Of a DNA stretch of 36,459 nt, positions 1 through 7,293 are shown piece after piece. The notes under the pieces were generated by a model that saw nothing but the letters and a program-made list of their open reading frames with translations, was not told the DNA's origin and made no database searches. Location: NCBI GenBank assembly GCA_001793155.1, contig MGHI01000012.1, positions 1-36,459 of the forward strand. The letters run 5' to 3'. Positions within the stretch are counted from its first letter, which is position 1. Each line of letters begins with the position of its first letter. Source of the stretch: Candidatus Woesebacteria bacterium RIFCSPLOWO2_01_FULL_39_61. Its GTDB lineage: Bacteria > Patescibacteriota > Microgenomatia > UBA8517. Both the position numbers and the translations under genes were made by a program.

Positions 1-55
1 ACTTCCTTATTTGTGCATCAGACGGAATCTGATTGAACTTATACATCTCCTCCAT
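1..55 (-). CDS. Possible 5' fragment of an ORF running off the left edge (MEEMYKFNQIPSDAQIRK...)
   Basis: Reverse-strand ATG at 55..53, open to the window edge, only 18 codons visible; family not identifiable. Confidence 0.25.
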   Translation of the reverse strand, partial: MEEMYKFNQIPSDAQIRK

Positions 56-102
56 TTTATTGTAAATGTGCCAACAGGTTTAGATTACCCCAATTTTGCC
101 TA

Positions 103-130
103 TTGACAAGCATTGTATATAGTATATACT
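103..130 (+). promoter_or_regulatory. Sigma70-like promoter for the 137-314 RNA; the -10 overlaps a 15-bp palindrome GTATATA-G-TATATAC (115-129)
   Basis: TTGACA (103-108), N16, TATACT (125-130). Confidence 0.5.
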
Positions 131-136
131 ACTCCC

Positions 137-314
137 AATTGAAACAGCTTTGCGGTTTCGACCATTCTTAAAGTCTGGTTGCGACTCAAGCCAATCAATT
201 AACTAAACCACCGATATCTTGTACGCAAGTACAAAAAAATAAAGTTTTCTTTGGGGCGTCACCGTAAGGCGACACAACAAAAGACAAAATTTTATCGATA
301 CTCGGTGGTTTTTT
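137..314 (+). ncRNA. Putative structured small RNA of unknown family
   Basis: No ORF; promoter upstream; closing stem ACCACCGATATC (207-218)/GATA-c-TCGGTGGT (297-309) followed by T6; hairpin TTGTAC-GCAA-GTACAA (219-234); arm GTCACC-GTAA-GGCGAC (about 258-273); 5' domain with GAAAC..GTTTC hairpin. Confidence 0.5.
297..314 (+). terminator. Intrinsic-terminator-like 3' strand of the long closing stem, with T-run
   Basis: GATAcTCGGTGGT pairs with 207-218 and is followed by TTTTTT. Confidence 0.5.
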
Positions 315-366
315 CATTTATCTTACTATTACTTCTTTAGTCTTCGTTTAATGTTATAATCTCTTA

Positions 367-867
367 ATGCTTATTTTAGGAATCGATCCCGGAACCGCTA
401 CAACAGGTTATGGCCTCATAGAATCAAACGGTGACGGAAGCACAAAAGTGATTGACTGGGGGCTCATCGAAACCGACAAGGATAGGTTTAAAGAAAAACG
501 CCTCGAAGTAATCTATAAAGAAACCTTATCTTTAATAAAAACGCATTCTCCCGATCTTTTCGTTATGGAAAAGGTTTTTTTTGCAACCAACGCCAAAACA
601 GCAATTGCTGTCGGTCAAGCTCAAGGAGTACTCCTTTTGGCTGCTTCCAAAACCAAAGTCAGGGTGGTCGAATACGCTCCCGGGACTATTAAAAAAATTA
701 TTACAGGGGATGGGCGTGCAAAGAAAAAAGATATACAAAAATCGATTAGAAAAATGTTAGGAAACCAAGTAAAAAGCAAAGCTCATAAAAAAACTCATTT
801 TGATAACGCAGCGGATGCGTTGGCTGTGGCTTTAACGCATGCTTTAAGTATAAATCTGCCCCAATGA
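367..867 (+). CDS. ruvC: Crossover junction endodeoxyribonuclease RuvC
   Basis: N-terminal LILGIDPGTATTGYGLIE, VMEKVFFATNAKTAIAVGQAQGVLLLAA, and C-terminal HFDNAADALAVALTH are characteristic of RuvC. Confidence 0.95.
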   Translation: MLILGIDPGTATTGYGLIESNGDGSTKVIDWGLIETDKDRFKEKRLEVIYKETLSLIKTHSPDLFVMEKVFFATNAKTAIAVGQAQGVLLLAASKTKVRVVEYAPGTIKKIITGDGRAKKKDIQKSIRKMLGNQVKSKAHKKTHFDNAADALAVALTHALSINLPQ

Positions 868-918
868 GATAGTGCAAACGCACATCTCATGGGGTCCCGT
901 GAGATGTCCCAAAGGGAC
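864..918 (+). promoter_or_regulatory. Cluster of overlapping hairpins between ruvC and the next gene
   Basis: ATGAGAT-a-GTGC/AAAC/GCAC-ATCTCAT (864-890); alternative CATCTCA...TGAGATG (883-906); GTCCC-AAA-GGGAC (906-918). Confidence 0.45.
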
Positions 919-944
919 TATATCACTGGGAGGAGGTGATAAAA

Positions 945-1199
945 ATGGCTGAGTTTAAAGTAGGTCGAGTTACACATTATTACGATAAAATAGGTGTAGC
1001 TATTATCGAACTTGATTCAGATTTGGGAGTCGGGGACAGAATCAAATTTTCCCGGGGCGGTGAAGAATTGTTCGAACAGGACGTTGATTCGATCCAAATA
1101 GAGCACGAAAAGAAAGATAAAGCTGGTAAAGGAGATGTTATAGGATTAAAAACCACTCGAGAGGTTAAAGAAGGGGCGGAAGTTATTAGGCTTGCTTAA
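945..1199 (+). CDS. Translation elongation factor-like (EF-Tu domain 2-like) small protein
   Basis: MAEFKVGRVTHYYDKIGVAIIELDSDLGVGDRIKFSRGG resembles an EF-Tu domain II beta-barrel. Start moved from GTG 936 to ATG 945 because the GTG lies inside the Shine-Dalgarno AGGAGGTGAT (931-940). Confidence 0.7.
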   Translation: MAEFKVGRVTHYYDKIGVAIIELDSDLGVGDRIKFSRGGEELFEQDVDSIQIEHEKKDKAGKGDVIGLKTTREVKEGAEVIRLA

Positions 1200-1239
1200 A
1201 TAATTAGTTTTTCGTAACCTTAAACTCTCATGACATTCT

Positions 1240-1264
1240 CCACGGACTAAGAGTCCGTGGTTTT
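1240..1264 (+). terminator. Intrinsic terminator
   Basis: Perfect 9-bp stem CCACGGACT-AAG-AGTCCGTGG followed by TTTT. Confidence 0.75.
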
Positions 1265-1301
1265 ACTTATGAAAGAGAATGACATATCAAGTTCAATTCC
1301 T

Positions 1302-1323
1302 CCCCGACAATATGTCGGGGTTT
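1302..1323 (+). terminator. Second strong hairpin, possible terminator (short T-run)
   Basis: Perfect 8-bp stem CCCCGACA-ATA-TGTCGGGG followed by TTT. Confidence 0.5.
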
Positions 1324-1336
1324 CCTTGAAATTGCT

Positions 1337-1747
1337 ATGAGACGGAAAAGGTGGGTTAGTGTAGATTGGAAAAAAGCGCCTGACATCAAAAAAAGAGTTC
1401 TTCATCTAAAAACAGTTTTAGACCTTCCCTGGCTGAGGACTTCAAAAATATATTGCGTCCGTTCAAATTATTCAACATCCCGTGCATATGCACGTATTTG
1501 GGGATTATCTAAGGTCTGGCAGCTCGCTTTGGAAGTAGAACCAGCCTATATAATCGAGGTGCTTTCCGAGAAGTTTGACAACCTTGACACCGAGGAAAAA
1601 GATAGAGTTTTACTTCACGAAATATCTCATATTCCGAGAAACTTTTCCGGAAGTCTACTCCCGCACATAAGACGTCGCGGGAAAAGAAATTTTCACGATA
1701 GGGTAGAAGAACTTTTTTCAATGTATCTTAAAAACAGAAAGGGCTAA
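1337..1747 (+). CDS. Putative metallopeptidase-like protein (HExxH)
   Basis: LLHEISHIP motif followed by conserved-looking His/Glu residues (FHDRVEELF). Confidence 0.6.
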   Translation: MRRKRWVSVDWKKAPDIKKRVLHLKTVLDLPWLRTSKIYCVRSNYSTSRAYARIWGLSKVWQLALEVEPAYIIEVLSEKFDNLDTEEKDRVLLHEISHIPRNFSGSLLPHIRRRGKRNFHDRVEELFSMYLKNRKG

Positions 1748-1748
1748 C

Positions 1749-1769
1749 GTACAAGGAGGGACCTTGTAC
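1749..1769 (+). repeat. Hairpin GTACAAGG-AGGGA-CCTTGTAC, likely related to the REP-like family at 5.4-6.1 kb
   Basis: Perfect 8-bp stem; core CAAGGAGGGACCTT matches the reverse complement of the repeats (CAAGGACGGACCTT) at 13 of 14 positions. Confidence 0.5.
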
Positions 1770-1776
1770 ATACTTA

Positions 1777-2451
1777 ATGAAAATAATAATTTTGCACGGT
1801 GACGATGTAATCGGAAGTTACGATCGTCTTGCTAAATTTATTGAAATTGCAAAATTGAGAAATTGGGAAACCTATAAAATAGGAGACGGTAACTTAACAC
1901 TGACCGAAGCTTTAAGTTCGGGTTCTCTTTTTCAGAAAGAAAAGTTGATTATTCTTGAGAACGTCAGTTTAATTAATAAAATTACCTCTGATTGGATAAA
2001 CAAAGAAGCGGATAATTTAGATGCGACTCTCGTTATATATAATCAAGGAATTGTCGACCTCAAATTAATTAAATCTCTACCTAAAAATACAAAGGTTGAG
2101 GAATTTAAACTCAAAAGTTATATCTGGAATTTTCTTGACTCTTTTTATCCGGGTAATGTTAAAAATGTCTTACTTCTTTTGAATGAAGTAGTTAAAAAAG
2201 ACCCTGTGGAATTTTTGTTTACTTTACTCGTAAGACACTTAAGAGATTTATATTGGTTAAAAATTGATCCGAAGGCACTGAATTATCCATCCTGGCGTTT
2301 GTCTAAACTTAAAAGACAAGCTTCTAGATTTAGCGAGAAAGTTTTAAAAAGTATAATAGCAGATTTGGCTGATGCCGATATCAAGTCAAAAACATCCCAG
2401 GTTGATTTAAAAGACTCGCTTGATTTTCTGATAGCAACCAAATTAGAATAG
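1777..2451 (+). CDS. holA: DNA polymerase III delta subunit-like protein
   Basis: N-terminal IILHGDDVIGSYDRLAKFI; C-terminal helical region (FLFTLLVRHLRDLYWLK... LKRQASRFSEKVLKSIIADLADADIKSKTSQVDLKDSLDFLI) typical of HolA. Confidence 0.75.
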   Translation: MKIIILHGDDVIGSYDRLAKFIEIAKLRNWETYKIGDGNLTLTEALSSGSLFQKEKLIILENVSLINKITSDWINKEADNLDATLVIYNQGIVDLKLIKSLPKNTKVEEFKLKSYIWNFLDSFYPGNVKNVLLLLNEVVKKDPVEFLFTLLVRHLRDLYWLKIDPKALNYPSWRLSKLKRQASRFSEKVLKSIIADLADADIKSKTSQVDLKDSLDFLIATKLE

Positions 2452-2458
2452 TTACTAC

Positions 2459-3892
2459 ATGCAAGTAAACCCTTTAATTTTTAGAAACTATGATATTAGA
2501 GGAGTAGTGGATAAAGATTTAAATCCTCAAATTGTAGAAGCAATTGCTAAAGCCTATGGTACATTTTTAAGAAAAAGGAAAATTAAACAAGCTGTCATAG
2601 GTTACGATTGTCGCCTTAGTGGGCCTTCTTATCATGAAGCATTTATAAAGGGACTGACATCTTGTGGAATCGATTTGATAGATTTAGGAATGGTTATGAC
2701 TCAAATGGTCTATTATGGCCAATATAGATTCCAGACCAATGGCGGAGTCATGATAACAGCCTCACATAATCCCTGGAATTATAATGGTTTTAAACTTGCA
2801 ATCGGTTATTCATTAACAACTGGACCAGAAGAAGTTCAAGAACTTAGAAAACTTGTAGAGACTGAAAGTTTCTTTAAATCCGAAAAAAAAGGCGAGGTAA
2901 CCAAAGCAGATATAAAAGAAGATTATATTCACGATGTCTTGAAAAGGATTGAAATAAAAAGACCTTATAAGATTGTTATGGACACACATAAAGGAACAAC
3001 AACTCTTTTCAATCCCGAAATAGCTAAAAAAGCTGGGTGTGAGGTTATTGAAATGAACTCCGGAATGGACGGTTCATTTCCTGCAGGGACACCCGATCCA
3101 ACAGACGCCAAATTAATGGCTAATTTAGCTAAAGCCACTTTAGAAAATAAAGCGGATGTAGGCTTGGCCTATGACGGTGATGGGGATAGGATAGGCTTTG
3201 TCGATGAAAAGGGCAGAGTCTTGTGGAACGACGTAGCTGTTGCAATTTTTTCAAAAGAAATTTTGGAAAGGTTTCCAGGAACGAAAATCGTTTACAATAC
3301 ACTTTGCTCACAAGTTGTCAAAGAGGTTATAAAGGCAAATGGTGGAACACCTATTATGTGGCTAACAGGTCATGCTTTTATTAAAGCTAAAATTGCCGAA
3401 GTGGGTGCAGCTTTTGGTGGAGAACTTTCAGGTCATTTCTTTTTTGCTGATAATGCTTACGGACACGACGATGGTACTTATGCAACTTTAAGGGTACTTG
3501 AATACCTTTCTGAAAAAAATATGACCTTGAGTCAGCTTTATGAAACTTTTCCACAATTTATATCTTCTCCCGAAATTAAAGTTGGTTGTCCAGATGATAA
3601 GAAAAAAGATGTTATTAAAGATCTTTCGGTAAAATTTAAGAAAGACTTTGCAAACGCAGAAATTACTGATGAAAATGTTATTCCTGGCGATGACGGCGTT
3701 CGGGCTGACTTTAATGACGGTATGCTCGTTATCAGATACTCACAGAACGGACCATATATTACCGTTAAGTTCGAGGCAGTAACACAAGAAGTTTTCGAAA
3801 AACGTAGAAAATATGTTAGCGATATGCTTCATTCGTATAAGGAGGTTATTTGGGACGACCCTTTGTGTGTAAATATTGATTTTGTAAAGTAG
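2459..3892 (+). CDS. Phosphomannomutase/phosphoglucomutase
   Basis: IFRNYDIRG start, TASHNPWNYNG phosphoserine loop, AYDGDGDRIGFVDEKG metal loop, GGELSGHFFF substrate loop. Confidence 0.93.
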   Translation: MQVNPLIFRNYDIRGVVDKDLNPQIVEAIAKAYGTFLRKRKIKQAVIGYDCRLSGPSYHEAFIKGLTSCGIDLIDLGMVMTQMVYYGQYRFQTNGGVMITASHNPWNYNGFKLAIGYSLTTGPEEVQELRKLVETESFFKSEKKGEVTKADIKEDYIHDVLKRIEIKRPYKIVMDTHKGTTTLFNPEIAKKAGCEVIEMNSGMDGSFPAGTPDPTDAKLMANLAKATLENKADVGLAYDGDGDRIGFVDEKGRVLWNDVAVAIFSKEILERFPGTKIVYNTLCSQVVKEVIKANGGTPIMWLTGHAFIKAKIAEVGAAFGGELSGHFFFADNAYGHDDGTYATLRVLEYLSEKNMTLSQLYETFPQFISSPEIKVGCPDDKKKDVIKDLSVKFKKDFANAEITDENVIPGDDGVRADFNDGMLVIRYSQNGPYITVKFEAVTQEVFEKRRKYVSDMLHSYKEVIWDDPLCVNIDFVK

Positions 3893-3921
3893 TTTGAAGC
3901 ACCAATACACCCCCAACTGTA

Positions 3922-4731
3922 ATGGATAAGTACAGAAACATAGGAATTGAAGCTGTCTTAAAATCAGGTCAATTTCTTCTTAAAAATAGGGATAATGTTA
4001 AAAAAATTAAAGATAAATTTGGCGGAGCGGATATTTTAACAACAGCGGATAAAAAATCCGAAGAAATAATCACTTCTATTATTCACAAAAATTTTCCAAG
4101 CCACGCAATCTTTTCCGAAGAGTCTGGAGAAATTTACGGTGGAAGTGATCTCCAGTGGGTTATGGATCCTCTTGATGGAACCAAACATTATATTAAAGGT
4201 TTACCATTCTTCGCAGTGAGTCTTGCCTTAAGAAATCAAAAGGGACCTGTACTTGCATTCACTTTTATTCCAATAACAAATGAGCTTTTCATCTCTGAAA
4301 AAGATCGTGGTGTCACTTTCGATGGGAAAAATTGTAAGGTATCTGGGGAACAAAGCTTGGCTAACGCGATTATTTATGTAGAATTTCCGTCTTCAAGATT
4401 TAAGGTGGATTGGAAAAAAGAAGATTACGACAGAGCCTGGAGATTGTACGAAAACCTTACTAGGGCTTGCTTCAGAACCAGAGCGTACGGGTCGGGTCCA
4501 ATAGGTATGGCTTATACGGCGATGGGAGGGTTTGACGCCTATGTACGTTTTCAGCCGCTTTCTTATGAAGATGTTTTAGGCGGCTCGTTAATGATTAAGG
4601 AAGCGGGAGGTGAAATTACTGACCAACACGGGAAAGGTGTCGAGATGAAAGGGAACGAACCGGATACAAGACTTGTTGCTTCCAACGGTAAAATTCACGA
4701 GTATATTCTAGATATTTTATCTCAAAAATGA
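3922..4731 (+). CDS. Inositol monophosphatase family protein
   Basis: SEESGE and WVMDPLDGTKHYIKGLPFFAVSLAL motifs; C-terminal SYEDVLGGSLMIKEAGGEITD. Confidence 0.9.
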   Translation: MDKYRNIGIEAVLKSGQFLLKNRDNVKKIKDKFGGADILTTADKKSEEIITSIIHKNFPSHAIFSEESGEIYGGSDLQWVMDPLDGTKHYIKGLPFFAVSLALRNQKGPVLAFTFIPITNELFISEKDRGVTFDGKNCKVSGEQSLANAIIYVEFPSSRFKVDWKKEDYDRAWRLYENLTRACFRTRAYGSGPIGMAYTAMGGFDAYVRFQPLSYEDVLGGSLMIKEAGGEITDQHGKGVEMKGNEPDTRLVASNGKIHEYILDILSQK

Positions 4732-5396
4732 TCAAGGGAGTGATTTTTGATTTTAATGGAGTAATAGTTGAAGACTATCCTTTACAAAAGGAGGCCTGGA
4801 ATACTATCTCCAAAAAGTTACGGAAAACCGAGATAACGGATAATGAAATGCTTAATAAAATTAGGGGAGTGAGGACGGCAGATACCGTAAGAAGAATGTC
4901 CGGTAATAAACTGAGCGATGAAGAAGTACAAAATATATCGAATGAAAAAGATAAAATAATTCAAAAATTATTGAAAACCAGTCCGTTATTTCGTTTGAAT
5001 GTAGGCCTCGAAGGTTTCTTCAATGAATTGAAAGAAAAAAACATTCTAATAACTATTGCTACATCCCAAAGTTTTAATAACCTTACGCTATCTTTCAAAA
5101 GACTGAAACTTGGTAACTGGTTTGAGATAGAAAAAGTTATATATAACGACGGTACTTATCCTGGCAAACCGGCACCTGATGCTTATATTTTAGCTGCTGA
5201 AAAAATAGCTATAAAACCATCAGAATGTTTGGTATTCGAAGATGCCGTTAATGGCATAAAATCCGCTTTCTCTGCTGGAGTAAAAACAATTGTCGCTGTA
5301 GGTAACGACGAAAGGTTAAAAGTACTACTTAAACAAAGTGGAGTTGTAAAAGGAATACACAATTTTACTGAAATTAATATAAATACTTTCTTTTAA
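4728..5396 (+). CDS. HAD family hydrolase, beta-phosphoglucomutase-like
   Basis: VIFDFNGVIVEDY motif I, TIATSQS motif II, GKPAPDAY and VFEDAVNGIKSAFSAG motifs. Confidence 0.88.
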   Translation: MIKGVIFDFNGVIVEDYPLQKEAWNTISKKLRKTEITDNEMLNKIRGVRTADTVRRMSGNKLSDEEVQNISNEKDKIIQKLLKTSPLFRLNVGLEGFFNELKEKNILITIATSQSFNNLTLSFKRLKLGNWFEIEKVIYNDGTYPGKPAPDAYILAAEKIAIKPSECLVFEDAVNGIKSAFSAGVKTIVAVGNDERLKVLLKQSGVVKGIHNFTEININTFF

Positions 5397-5419
5397 CTTT
5401 AAAGGTCCGTCCTTTGAAG
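5397..5419 (+). repeat. REP-like hairpin copy 1: CTTTAAAGGTCCGTCCTTTGAAG
   Basis: 23 nt; nine-base arms around a TCCGT loop; same family as 5910-5932 and 6116-6138. Confidence 0.75.
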
Positions 5420-5430
5420 TGAACGCATGA

Positions 5431-6102
5431 TTAGTCTAAGGTAAGTTTTTCTAATATAGTAGCGCTATCAGTTTTATTATTTTCGACAAAGGTTTTGTAA
5501 TCATTAAATTTGCTAACTACTGGCATTATAGGAGACTTAAAAAACTTTAATATAAAATTTGGATTGAGCCATAAAGTATTTCTCAAACCTAAATAATCTG
5601 CATAAGAAGAATAAGCTTTTGTTAAAACGCTGATATATTCGGCAGGGTTTAGATGGATGTAACGTGTGAGATGTAAAAGGTATTCATCATTGGTTATAAG
5701 TACCGCTTTATATCTTCCCTGATATAAAGGTCCTATACGATCATATTTACGGTTGAAGTAAGCTGCATATCTAGTACTGATAGATCTCATAAAACTTTTA
5801 ATTGTTTCTTTACTTTTTTGCTTTAGTAATAAATGAAAATGGTTTGGCATAAGACAATAAGCGATAAGGGTTATATTATGATGGAAGTTCTTAACGGGAC
5901 GCTTTATACCTTTAAAGGTCCGTCCTTGCAAGTTGAAATCGATTTTTTTAATTACCGGTATTGATAGTGCTTCTTTTAGATATTTCAAAAAGACTTTGTA
6001 GTCTTGTCTATCCCGAAAAACTTTTTGCTTTGCCACACCTCTATTATAAATGTGGTAATAACTATCGCTAACATATATCTTTAGTATATTACGACTGGGC
6101 AT
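5431..6102 (-). CDS. REP-associated tyrosine transposase (RAYT; IS200/Y1-like)
   Basis: SYYHIYNRGVAKQKVF, LIAYCLMPNHFHLLLKQ (HUH motif HFH), SISTRYAAYFNRKYDRIGPLYQGRYKAVLI, YLLHLTRYIHLNPAEY. Confidence 0.92.
   Translation of the reverse strand: MPSRNILKIYVSDSYYHIYNRGVAKQKVFRDRQDYKVFLKYLKEALSIPVIKKIDFNLQGRTFKGIKRPVKNFHHNITLIAYCLMPNHFHLLLKQKSKETIKSFMRSISTRYAAYFNRKYDRIGPLYQGRYKAVLITNDEYLLHLTRYIHLNPAEYISVLTKAYSSYADYLGLRNTLWLNPNFILKFFKSPIMPVVSKFNDYKTFVENNKTDSATILEKLTLD
5910..5932 (+). repeat. REP-like hairpin copy 2: CTTTAAAGGTCCGTCCTTGCAAG, inside the RAYT coding sequence
   Basis: Identical to the 6116-6138 copy; read on the minus strand it encodes LQGRTFK in frame. Confidence 0.8.
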
Positions 6103-6115
6103 ATTTATATGCTAG

Positions 6116-6138
6116 CTTTAAAGGTCCGTCCTTGCAAG
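6116..6138 (+). repeat. REP-like hairpin copy 3: CTTTAAAGGTCCGTCCTTGCAAG, upstream of RAYT
   Basis: 23-nt identity with copy 2, 14 bp upstream of the RAYT start codon. Confidence 0.8.
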
Positions 6139-6182
6139 CTTTATAATTATAAAATAAGAAGTTAGTATGAATTATAATAATT

Positions 6183-7247
6183 ATGACAATCAACAAACAA
6201 TCTATGGAAGAAAAATACAAACTTGTTGCCGATACGATCCGGGCTTACCCACTCCAACTAAAACAATCCTGGGAAGAAATTCAGAAAATGTATATTCCCG
6301 ATGAATATAAAAATATAGATAATATTGTCTTTTGCGGAATGGGCGGTTCCGCCTTAGGGGCAAGAATGTTGGACGCATACGCTTTTAACCTTTTAAGAAC
6401 TCCCTTGGAAATAGTTAATGAGTACGGACTACCAAACTATACAAATTCAAAATCCTTAGTAATAGTTTCCTCTTATTCGGGTTCTACAGAAGAGACTATT
6501 GAAGCAACATATGAAGCGCTCAAAAGAAAAGCTAAAGTTTTTGCAATCACAACAGGAGGGAAATTGGGTGAAATTATCAAAGAGGAAAAGCTTTCAGGAT
6601 ATCTTTTTGATCCCGTGCATAATCCTTCAGGCCAACCTAGAATGTCCATAGGCTACGCTTCAGGTGCGGTTCTTTCCTTTTTAACAAAAATAGGGGCTAT
6701 AAGTGTTACCGAAGATGAAATCGACCAGACAATATCAGTAATGAATAACGTAATCGGAGATTATAACGAAGGCGCCACTAAGGAAAAAAACCTGGCAGTA
6801 TCATTTGCTCAAAAAATAAAGGGTAAAATTCCCATACTTATCGCTTCAGAACATCTTATCGGAACTGTATACACAATTAAAAACCAGTTAAACGAAAGTG
6901 CAAAAACCTTCTCCGCACTCTTTGATATCCCCGAACTTAACCACCATCTTATGGAAGGATTAAGAAATCCTGTTAAGCTAAAGGACTTATTCCTGTTTAT
7001 ATTTTTTAACTCAAAACTTTATAGTGAGCGTGTACAGATCCGCTACCCGCTGACCGCCGATGTCGTCGAGAAAAACGGTGTTCCGCATCTTATGTATTCG
7101 CCTTTTTCGGATAAAAAGTTGCCCCAGGTTTTTGAAACACTAATCTTCGGATCTTACATGGCTTACTATTTAACTAAGGAACACCAGATTGATCCCTTGG
7201 AAATTCCCTGGGTCGATTATTTCAAGAAGGAACTTACCAAGGTTTAG
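6183..7247 (+). CDS. Bifunctional phosphoglucose/phosphomannose isomerase (SIS domain)
   Basis: VFCGMGGSALGARML, VIVSSYSGSTEETIEATYEA, and the C-terminal PGI/PMI-like region. Confidence 0.88.
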   Translation: MTINKQSMEEKYKLVADTIRAYPLQLKQSWEEIQKMYIPDEYKNIDNIVFCGMGGSALGARMLDAYAFNLLRTPLEIVNEYGLPNYTNSKSLVIVSSYSGSTEETIEATYEALKRKAKVFAITTGGKLGEIIKEEKLSGYLFDPVHNPSGQPRMSIGYASGAVLSFLTKIGAISVTEDEIDQTISVMNNVIGDYNEGATKEKNLAVSFAQKIKGKIPILIASEHLIGTVYTIKNQLNESAKTFSALFDIPELNHHLMEGLRNPVKLKDLFLFIFFNSKLYSERVQIRYPLTADVVEKNGVPHLMYSPFSDKKLPQVFETLIFGSYMAYYLTKEHQIDPLEIPWVDYFKKELTKV

Positions 7248-7293
7248 TAATTGAAAATTTCTAATTGATAACTGATAATAAATAATTGTTATT

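Noticed and set aside
137-314. Assigning the putative RNA to 6S RNA, SRP RNA, tmRNA or RNase P
   Set aside because: No SRP core (GGTCAGG..GGAAGGAAGCAGC), no single long hairpin with central bubble as in 6S, and too short for RNase P or tmRNA.
532-738. Antisense ORFs in the supplied track (e.g. 532-738, 8901-9404, 16872-17189, 28437-28761, 31200-31592)
   Set aside because: They lie opposite strongly recognised genes (ruvC, ppsA, uvrA, atpF, atpD), have low-complexity or compositionally odd translations and no family motifs.
4728-5396. HAD protein with DxN (FDFNGV) instead of DxD at motif I as a catalytically dead enzyme
   Set aside because: Other catalytic motifs look intact and I recall similar DFNG variants in many HAD proteins, so loss of function cannot be claimed.
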